Shown here one piece after another: positions 57,915 through 64,000 of a DNA stretch of 64,000 nt. The number at the start of each line of letters is the position of its first letter. Position 1 is the stretch's first letter. Source of the DNA: Mesorhizobium sp. Pch-S. Lineage in GTDB: Bacteria; Pseudomonadota; Alphaproteobacteria; Rhizobiales; Rhizobiaceae. A program made the translations under genes and the position numbers. The notes under the pieces were generated by a model, which saw only the letters and a program-made list of their open reading frames with translations, did not search any database and was not told the origin of the DNA. The stretch covers positions 186,001 through 250,000 of the forward strand of contig NZ_CP029562.1 in the NCBI RefSeq assembly GCF_004136315.1, in the 5' to 3' direction.

Positions 57915-58859
57915 ATGATCCTGTGCTGCGGCGAGGCCCTCATCGACATGTTGCCGCGCGAGACCACGGCCGGCGAAGCGGCTTTCGCACCCTATGTCGG
58001 CGGGGCGGTGTTCAACACGGCGGTGGCGCTCGGTCGGCTCGACATTCCGGTTGGTTTCTTCACCGGCATCTCGACGGATTTTTACGGCGACATGCTGCGC
58101 AATGCCCTTGTCGCCAGCAAGGTCTCGCTCGACTTCATCAAGTTTGCCGACCTGCCGACGACGCTGGCTTTCGTACGGCTCAATGCAGGCCACGCCAGCT
58201 ACCTTTTCTACGATGAAAACACGGCAGGCCGCATGTTGGTCGAAGCTGACTTGCCCGCCGTCGGTGACGCGGTTGAGGCGATGCACTTTTCCTGCGTCAG
58301 CCTTATCCAGGAGCCATGCGGAGCGACCTACGAGGCGCTGATGCGCCGCGAGCACGACAAGCGTGTGATGATGTTCGATCCCAACATCCGCAAGAATTTC
58401 ATCAAGGACAAGCCAAGGCATCTCGCACGCATGCAGCGGATGCTGGCGCTAGCGGATATCGTCAAGCTCTCGGACGAGGACCTGGACTGGTTCGGTGAGA
58501 CCGGCACCCTCGAGGACATCGCAGCGCGCTGGCTCGATCTGGGTCCCAGCTTGATTGTGGTCACGCAAGGCGCCAAGGGCGTGGTGGCTTTCTCCAGAAA
58601 CCATTCCGTTTCGGTGCCGGCCGAGCCGGTCAAGGTTGTCGATACGGTTGGAGCCGGCGACACCATCAATGCCGGAATCCTCGCCTCGCTGCGCGATCAG
58701 GGACTGCTCTCCAAGCAGGCAATCGCCGGTCTTTCCGAAAACCAGATCCGTACGGTGCTCGCCTTCAGCGCCAAGGCGGCCGCTATCACTGTTTCACGCG
58801 CCGGCGCCAATCCGCCTTCACGGCGGGAGCTGGCCGAAAGCGCCGCTTTCGCCGGCTGA
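57915..58859 (+). CDS. frcK: PfkB family carbohydrate kinase (fructokinase-like, FrcK candidate)
   Basis: Sugar kinase of 314 residues. Substrate region ILCCGEALIDMLPRE and GGAVFNTAVALGRLDIPVGFFTGISTD at the N-terminus and the catalytic anion-hole motif VDTVGAGDTINAGILASL near residue 245 (general base Asp in GAGD) are present. ATP-side IKLSDED and VVTQGAKG also fit. Context with an FrcBCA-like transporter supports fructokinase, but other hexoses are possible. No hairpin follows in the 227-base gap to the next gene. Confidence 0.9.
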   Translation: MILCCGEALIDMLPRETTAGEAAFAPYVGGAVFNTAVALGRLDIPVGFFTGISTDFYGDMLRNALVASKVSLDFIKFADLPTTLAFVRLNAGHASYLFYDENTAGRMLVEADLPAVGDAVEAMHFSCVSLIQEPCGATYEALMRREHDKRVMMFDPNIRKNFIKDKPRHLARMQRMLALADIVKLSDEDLDWFGETGTLEDIAARWLDLGPSLIVVTQGAKGVVAFSRNHSVSVPAEPVKVVDTVGAGDTINAGILASLRDQGLLSKQAIAGLSENQIRTVLAFSAKAAAITVSRAGANPPSRRELAESAAFAG

Positions 58860-59086
58860 CAGCCGTCGCCGCAATCACATTATGTTTCGCGAATTGCGAT
58901 GCAGTTGCGGTCTGACGCATGAGAACCCGGCAAAAGCTTGGCTTTGTGGCTTTTCGCGTAAGCCACCTGACACCTGTCGGTAACAAGCGGCGCCGCTGCC
59001 TAAAGCCGCAGCCCGGCTGCAAATCTTTCGCGCGCCGTGCAACTCTGGTACCAGCGGCGCGTTATCAGGCAAAACTCGGGACCGAC

Positions 59087-60226
59087 ATGCAGTTCATCGA
59101 TCTAGGCGCGCAGCGCGCACGCATCCACGACAGGCTGAAAGCGGCCATGGACAAGGTCGTTGAGGAAGGCCGCTATATTCTGGGCCCGCAGGTCGCTGAA
59201 TTCGAAGCCAAGCTGGCTGACTATGTCGGCGTCAAGCATGTGGTGGCTTGCGCCAATGGCACCGACGCGTTGCTGCTGCCGCTCTATGCCTCCGGCGTCG
59301 GGCCTGGCGACGCGGTATTCGTGCCAAGCTTCACGTTCGCGGCCACCGCCGAAGTGGTGGCACTGGCCAAGGCCGAGCCGATCTTCGTCGACGTCGATGC
59401 CAAGACCTACAATATCGACATCGAAAGCCTGGAAGCCGCCATCGCCATGGTCAAGGCCGAAGGCCGGCTGAAGCCGAAGGCGATCATCCCCGTCGACCTG
59501 TTCGGCCTTGCCGCCGACTACGACGCGATCATGGCGATTGCCAAGCGCGAGAACCTGTTGGTCATCGAGGATGCGGCGCAATCCATCGGCGGCACCGCCG
59601 ACAATGCCAAATGCGGCGCCTTCGGCCATGTTGCCGGCACCTCGTTCTACCCGGCGAAGCCGCTCGGCTGTTATGGCGACGGCGGCGCCATGTTCACCAA
59701 TGATGCGGCGCTCGCTGAAAAGCTGCGGTCCTTCGCTTTCCACGGCAAGGGCGAGACGCAGTATGACAACGTCCATGTCGGCATCAATTCGCGCCTCGAC
59801 ACGCTGCAGGCGGCGATCCTGATCGAAAAGCTGGCGATCCTGGAAGACGAGATGGTTGCCCGCCAGAAAGTGGCAGCGCGTTATGCCGAAGGCCTTGGTG
59901 ACATTGTTACCGCAGCGCGCAACCTCGACGGCACCCGCTCGGCGTGGGCGCAATACGCCATCGAAACACCAAAGCGCGATGGGCTAAAGGCACACCTGCA
60001 GGAAAAGGGCATTCCGTCCGTCATCTACTACGTCAAGCCGCTGCACGAGCAGGTGGCCTATCGCCACTTCCCGCGTACGCCAACGGGCCTGGCTGTGTCG
60101 GAAGGCTTGCCAAACCGGATCCTGTGCCTGCCGATGCATCCTTATCTCAGCGAAGCCGACCAGGATCGCGTCATCGAGACGATCCGCAACTACATCGGCT
60201 CGAACTCCGCGCAGGCGGCGGAATAA
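59087..60226 (+). CDS. DegT/DnrJ/EryC1/StrS family sugar aminotransferase
   Basis: PLP-dependent aminotransferase of 379 residues, acting on nucleotide-linked keto sugars. ATG 59087 begins MQFIDLGAQRARIHDRLKAAM, the family's typical start; 56 codons upstream are open but Arg/Cys-rich and not credible. Features: GPQVAEFEAKLADYVGVKHVVACANGTDALLL, EDAAQSIGG, PLP lysine in SFYPAKPLGCYGDGGAMF, and RLDTLQAAILIEKL. It resembles WbpE/WlbC-type enzymes for di-N-acetylated sugars in cell-surface polysaccharides. No sugar-biosynthesis partners are adjacent. Convergent with cysQ. Confidence 0.92.
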   Translation: MQFIDLGAQRARIHDRLKAAMDKVVEEGRYILGPQVAEFEAKLADYVGVKHVVACANGTDALLLPLYASGVGPGDAVFVPSFTFAATAEVVALAKAEPIFVDVDAKTYNIDIESLEAAIAMVKAEGRLKPKAIIPVDLFGLAADYDAIMAIAKRENLLVIEDAAQSIGGTADNAKCGAFGHVAGTSFYPAKPLGCYGDGGAMFTNDAALAEKLRSFAFHGKGETQYDNVHVGINSRLDTLQAAILIEKLAILEDEMVARQKVAARYAEGLGDIVTAARNLDGTRSAWAQYAIETPKRDGLKAHLQEKGIPSVIYYVKPLHEQVAYRHFPRTPTGLAVSEGLPNRILCLPMHPYLSEADQDRVIETIRNYIGSNSAQAAE

Positions 60227-60261
60227 GCAAGTCCTTCGCCGTGATTGCGGGGAAGCGACAC

Positions 60262-60357
60262 AAGCGACGCCGGTTCAGGCGTCGCTTCCGCAGCAGCGGT
60301 TGTTCAGTTCTCCTGCATCCGCTTCAAGACACCTTCTCTCGGGGGCGCGGAGAGAAG
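60262..60357. terminator. Two hairpins between degT-like gene and cysQ
   Basis: AAGCGACGCC (60262-60271) with GGCGTCGCTT (60278-60287), 6-base loop; then CTTCTCTC (60333-60340) with GAGAGAAG (60350-60357), 9-base loop. Placed between convergent genes; T-runs are weak. Confidence 0.45.
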
Positions 60358-60362
60358 CCCCC

Positions 60363-61175
60363 TCACCTGCCCTTGGCAATGAAGAACGGATTGGCGAAAT
60401 CGGCGTCGTCCGCCTGATTGCGCTTGCCGTAGGCGAGCGGTGCGCCATCAAGGGTCGAAGTGCGGCCGCCTGCGGCGCGCAGCACAGCGTCGCCCGCGGC
60501 CGTATCCCATTCCATCGTGCGGCCGAAACGGGGATAGATGTCGGCCACCGCTTCTGCGAGCAGGCAGAATTTGAGCGACGAGCCGATCGAGACGATCTCG
60601 GTTGGCCCGAGCGTCGCGATGTAGTTGTCGGTTTCCGCCGTGCGATGCGAACGGCTGGCGACAACGGCCAGTGGTGAAGCTGCGGCACGCACTGTGATTG
60701 ACCGGCGTTCGGCAACACTGAAGTCGGCATCGACATCTGCCGTTTCCGCCCTGCCCGGCCGCCCCGAATAGAGCTTTCCCGAACACGGCGCGAAGACGAC
60801 GCCAACCTCCGGCGCGCCGTGGCGTATCAGCGCGATGTTGACGGTGAAGTCATTGCCGCGCTTGACGAATTCCTTGGTGCCATCGAGGGGGTCGATCAGA
60901 AAGAAGGCTTCGCCCAGCGACTCCGGCAGGATACCGGCGCTGACCTCTTCTTCTGCCACACAAGGGACATCCGGATAGATTTCGCGCAGGCCAGCCAGGA
61001 TGATCTGCTCGGCCTGACGGTCGGCTTCCGTCACCGGCGAGGCGTCCGCCTTGGCGTCGACGACACAGCCTTCGTGGAAGATGCGCATGATGGCACTGCC
61101 GGCATCCAGCGCCAGCCTCTCGAAAACGGCAATCATTGCCGCATCGCCGTCCTTCAAGCTGTGTACAGCACTCAT
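60363..61175 (-). CDS. cysQ: 3'(2'),5'-bisphosphate nucleotidase CysQ
   Basis: Mg-dependent removal of the 3'-phosphate of PAP/PAPS, recycling the by-product of sulfate activation; 270 residues from ATG 61173-61175 (a start at 61196 would add 7). Inositol monophosphatase superfamily motifs: VAEEEVSA, the metal site LIDPLDGTKEF and the C-terminal MEWDTAAGDAVL. Same strand as cysNC, 146 bases downstream, matching its role in sulfur metabolism. Confidence 0.93.
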   Translation of the reverse strand: MSAVHSLKDGDAAMIAVFERLALDAGSAIMRIFHEGCVVDAKADASPVTEADRQAEQIILAGLREIYPDVPCVAEEEVSAGILPESLGEAFFLIDPLDGTKEFVKRGNDFTVNIALIRHGAPEVGVVFAPCSGKLYSGRPGRAETADVDADFSVAERRSITVRAAASPLAVVASRSHRTAETDNYIATLGPTEIVSIGSSLKFCLLAEAVADIYPRFGRTMEWDTAAGDAVLRAAGGRTSTLDGAPLAYGKRNQADDADFANPFFIAKGR

Positions 61176-61321
61176 CTCGTGCCTGTTGAGGTTCATGACA
61201 GAACAAGCCTGAAGTCGTGGATTTCACCAGCAGGGATACAGCATGCGGCAAGGCATGCAAACAACGGGCGCCAGGACGGCGCGCCATTGACGGACCGATA
61301 TCGATCGGATCTCAACACGCC

Positions 61322-63259
61322 CTAGATGCCGCCACCGCTTTCATACTGCGTCTCTGCCTTGTCGCGCTCGGCCAGCCAGTCGTCCAGGATATCCACCATC
61401 TCTTCGACGGTTCTGCCAACCGTTTGAAGGCGTATCTCCGGATTCTCCGGCGGCTCGTAGGGAGAATCGACGCCGGTGAAGTTCTTGATCTCGCCACGCA
61501 GTGCCCGCGCATACAGGCCTTTCGGATCGCGGCGCGCGCACTCTTCGAACGGCGTATCAACAAATACTTCGACGAATTCACCACCTGCCATCAGCTCACG
61601 CGCCAGGCGTCGCTCGGCACGGAAAGGCGAGATGAAGGAAACCAGCACGATCAGGCCAGCATCCGCCATCAGTTTCGCCACCTCGGCGACACGGCGGATG
61701 TTCTCGACACGGTCGGCATCGGTAAAGCCGAGGTCGCGGTTGAGGCCATGGCGTACGTTGTCGCCATCGAGCAGATAAGTGTGACGACCAGTGGCGGCGA
61801 GCTTCTTCTCGAGCAGGTTGGCGATGGTCGACTTGCCGGAACCCGACAGGCCTGTAAACCAGAACACGGCCGGCCGCTGATGCTTCATGTCGGAGCGTGC
61901 ACGCTTGTCGACATCGAGCGACTGCCAGTGGATGTTCTCGGCACGGCGCAGCGCATGCTGGATCATGCCGGCGCCGACGGTCGCATTGGTGATGCGGTCG
62001 ATCAGGATGAAAGCGCCGGTCGAACGGTTTTCAGCAAAGGCATCAAAGGCGATGGGCGTGCGGGTCGAGATGTTGACGACGCCGACCTCGTTCATCTCCA
62101 GCGACTTCGCCGCTTCTTCCGCGAAATCATTGATGTTGAGACGGTGTTTCAGCTCGGTCACCGTCGCGCTCGCCTCGTCCGTCTCGGTACGCAGGATGTA
62201 GGAGCGGCCCGGCAGCAATGCCTGCTCGTCGAACCACACCAGATTGGCAGCGAACTGGTCGGAAACCTGAGGGCGCGAGTCCGGCTGCACCAGCATGTTG
62301 CCGCGCGAAACCTCGACTTCCTCGTCGAGCACCAGCGTCACCGCCTGGCCGGCAATGGCCTTCTGAAGGTCGCCACCATAAGAGACGATGCGCTTGACAT
62401 GGGCGGAACGGCCGGACTTCGCCACCACCACCTCGTTGCCACGCGACACCGAGCCGGACGCGACAGTGCCGGCAAAGCCACGAAAATCGAGGTTCGGCCG
62501 GTTCACATATTGCACGGGGAAACGAAACGGCTGTTCAGCCGAAGCACTGTCAACCGGGACAGTCTCCAGATGCTCGATCAGAGTCGGCCCCTGATACCAG
62601 GCCAGGCGCTCCGAACGCACCGAGACATTGTCGCCATAACGCGCCGACATCGGGATCGGCTCGATGCTCTCGAAGCCGAGGTCGCGCGCGAAATCCCGGT
62701 ACTCGGCAACAATGCGATCGAAGGTGACACGGTCAAACCCGACCAGATCGATCTTGTTCACCGCCAGCACGATGTTGCGAATGCCCAGCAGCGAGGCAAT
62801 GATGGAATGGCGCCTTGTCTGGCGCAGCACACCCTGACGAGCGTCGATGAGCACGATGGCAAGATCGGCGGTCGAGGCACCGGTTGCCATGTTGCGGGTG
62901 TATTGCTCATGGCCCGGCGTGTCGGCGACGATGAATTTGCGCTTCGGCGTGGCGAAGAAGCGATAAGCGACGTCGATGGTGATGCCCTGCTCGCGTTCGG
63001 CCTCGAGACCATCGACCAGCAGCGCGAAATCGACATCCTCGCCGGTCGTGCCATGCTTGCGGGAATCGCGCTCAAGGGCCGCCAGTTGGTCCTCGAAGAT
63101 CTGCTTGGTATCGGAAAGCAGTCGGCCGATCAGCGTCGACTTGCCGTCGTCGACCGAGCCGCAGGTGAGAAAGCGCAGCAGCGATTTCTTCTCCTGCGCA
63201 GCCAGATAGTCGCGCACCTCGTTGCTCGGCTCGAGGGTCTTTGCCGGAACATGGCGCAT
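61322..63259 (-). CDS. cysNC: Bifunctional sulfate adenylyltransferase subunit 1 / adenylylsulfate kinase
   Basis: Fusion (NodQ-like) of 645 residues. N-terminal GTPase CysN: P-loop GSVDDGKST at residues 34-42, [17 protein letters not shown] and the EF-Tu-like beta-barrels to about residue 440. C-terminal APS kinase: P-loop GLSGSGKST at about residue 460, [15 protein letters not shown], and the later [18 protein letters not shown]. Start ATG 63257-63259 (MRHVPAK); TTG at 63265 overlapping the cysD stop is possible since GAGGGG lies at a better spacing to it. Makes APS with CysD, then PAPS. No nodulation genes are nearby, so it is taken as housekeeping. Confidence 0.95.
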   Translation of the reverse strand: MRHVPAKTLEPSNEVRDYLAAQEKKSLLRFLTCGSVDDGKSTLIGRLLSDTKQIFEDQLAALERDSRKHGTTGEDVDFALLVDGLEAEREQGITIDVAYRFFATPKRKFIVADTPGHEQYTRNMATGASTADLAIVLIDARQGVLRQTRRHSIIASLLGIRNIVLAVNKIDLVGFDRVTFDRIVAEYRDFARDLGFESIEPIPMSARYGDNVSVRSERLAWYQGPTLIEHLETVPVDSASAEQPFRFPVQYVNRPNLDFRGFAGTVASGSVSRGNEVVVAKSGRSAHVKRIVSYGGDLQKAIAGQAVTLVLDEEVEVSRGNMLVQPDSRPQVSDQFAANLVWFDEQALLPGRSYILRTETDEASATVTELKHRLNINDFAEEAAKSLEMNEVGVVNISTRTPIAFDAFAENRSTGAFILIDRITNATVGAGMIQHALRRAENIHWQSLDVDKRARSDMKHQRPAVFWFTGLSGSGKSTIANLLEKKLAATGRHTYLLDGDNVRHGLNRDLGFTDADRVENIRRVAEVAKLMADAGLIVLVSFISPFRAERRLARELMAGGEFVEVFVDTPFEECARRDPKGLYARALRGEIKNFTGVDSPYEPPENPEIRLQTVGRTVEEMVDILDDWLAERDKAETQYESGGGI

Positions 63260-63261
63260 TT

Positions 63262-64000
63262 TCAAAAATACCCCTCGCGCTTCTTCTTTTCCATCGAGCC
63301 GGCCTCATCGCGGTCGATCAGGCGCCCTTGTCGCTCCGACGTACGCGCCGTCAGCATCTCGCCGACGATGGCCTCCAGCGTGTCGGCGCTGGATTCGATG
63401 GCACCGGTGAGTGGATAGCAGCCGAGCGTACGGAACCGCACCAGACGATTTTCGACCACCTCATCCGGACGCAGCTTCATGCGGTCGTCATCCTTCAGGA
63501 TCAGCATGCCGTCACGCTCGACCACAGGCCGCTCCTTGGCAAAGTAGAGCGGCACGATGGGGATATCCTCCTGCAGAATGTACTGCCAGATATCGAGCTC
63601 GGTCCAGTTGGACAGCGGGAAGACGCGGATCGATTCACCGGCACTGATGCGCGTGTTGTAGATGTTCCACATCTCCGGCCGCTGATTCTTTGGATCCCAG
63701 GCATGGCTGGCATTGCGGAACGAAAAGATGCGCTCCTTGGCGCGCGATTTCTCCTCATCGCGGCGCGCACCGCCGAACGCGGCGTCGAAGCCATATTTGT
63801 CGAGTGCCTGGCGCAGGCCAATGGTCTTCATGATGTGGGTGTGCACGTTCGAACCGTGGTCGAACGGGTTGATGTTGTCGCGCACACCGTCCTCGTTGAC
63901 GTGCACCAGAAGGTCAAAGCCGAGCTTCTCCGCCATCTGATCGCGGAAGGCGATCATCTCACGGAACTTCCATGTCGTGTCGACATGCAGGAACGGGAAC
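63262..64000 (-). CDS. cysD: Sulfate adenylyltransferase subunit 2 (CysD), 5' end cut by window
   Basis: Catalytic ATP-sulfurylase subunit. The frame is open to the window edge (reading [20 protein letters not shown] at the border), so the start and N-terminal PP-loop are outside. About 246 of an expected 300 residues are present, with [36 protein letters not shown] and [15 protein letters not shown] typical of CysD. Its stop TGA is two bases from the cysNC ATG. First seen gene of the cysD-cysNC-cysQ unit. Confidence 0.95.
   Translation of the reverse strand, partial: FPFLHVDTTWKFREMIAFRDQMAEKLGFDLLVHVNEDGVRDNINPFDHGSNVHTHIMKTIGLRQALDKYGFDAAFGGARRDEEKSRAKERIFSFRNASHAWDPKNQRPEMWNIYNTRISAGESIRVFPLSNWTELDIWQYILQEDIPIVPLYFAKERPVVERDGMLILKDDDRMKLRPDEVVENRLVRFRTLGCYPLTGAIESSADTLEAIVGEMLTARTSERQGRLIDRDEAGSMEKKKREGYF

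Noticed and set aside
61217..63418. 733-codon open frame on the plus strand antisense to cysNC
   Set aside because: Longer than the real gene, but it mirrors a high-GC coding region; the translation has no domain motifs, while the minus strand encodes complete CysN and CysC signatures.
61322..64000. cysD-cysNC read as nodulation genes nodP-nodQ
   Set aside because: No nod genes, nod boxes or symbiosis genes are nearby and cysQ follows, so a housekeeping sulfate-activation unit is favoured.

Overview
The window is about 64 kb of GC-rich chromosome from an alphaproteobacterium, most likely a Mesorhizobium-like member of the Hyphomicrobiales (Phyllobacteriaceae). The signs are a rhizobial-type zinc asparaginase, a betICAB operon with choline sulfatase, a glgP-glgB-glgC-glgA-pgm glycogen operon, an frc-type sugar ABC locus, a fused CysN/CysC, a paired small and large methylmalonyl-CoA mutase, and a Tat-exported TIGR03808-type repeat protein. 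This assignment rests on gene content and arrangement only. Both window ends cut a gene: an oligopeptidase B at the left and cysD at the right.

Layout. 1-5.8 kb: oligopeptidase B (partial), an AraC regulator with an MFS exporter, a diheme cytochrome c / cytochrome c-prime pair, and superoxide dismutase. 6-11.2 kb: branched-chain aminotransferase, Tat/lipoprotein L,D-transpeptidase, DUF2066 protein, GNAT acetyltransferase and a frameshifted HerA-like ATPase (DUF853). 11.4-19.8 kb: methylmalonyl-CoA mutase subunits, GreA/GreB-like factor, beta-helix Tat protein, asparaginase and an NCS1 permease. 19.9-26.5 kb: a thiolase divergent from betI-betC-betA-betB. 26.5-31.2 kb: GDP-mannose supply (guanylyltransferase/AGE fusion plus phosphomannomutase), tRNA-Pro(CGG) and a glycine-zipper lipoprotein. 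31.2-36.6 kb: an oppA-B-C-DF type peptide ABC transporter. 36.9-39.2 kb: an orphan TadE/TadG pair (TadG frameshifted). 39.3-52.8 kb: glycogen and alpha-glucan metabolism, interrupted by one opposite-strand SRPBCC gene that is also frameshifted. 53-58.9 kb: frcBCA-like transporter divergent from a ROK regulator, a RbsD/FucU mutarotase and a PfkB kinase. 59-64 kb: a DegT aminotransferase, then cysD-cysNC-cysQ for sulfate activation and PAP turnover.

How the genes work together. glgP, glgB, glgC, glgA and pgm interconvert glucose-1-phosphate and glycogen, and glgX plus an alpha-glucosidase debranch and hydrolyse glucans. betC/betA/betB turn choline-O-sulfate and choline into glycine betaine under BetI, and a BetI-like palindrome lies just before betI. 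The frc-like genes import and phosphorylate a sugar, and a ROK regulator sits next to a strong inverted repeat in the divergent promoter region.

I did not find a CRISPR array, insertion sequence, prophage, rRNA operon or a clearly undescribed system. The most noteworthy points are three one-base frameshifts in otherwise intact genes (two at short homopolymers, which suggests sequence errors), a dispersed intergenic repeat family with an associated hairpin, a GDP-mannose pyrophosphorylase fused to an AGE-type isomerase, hairpins placed directly after or before binding-protein genes in two ABC operons, and several candidate operators.
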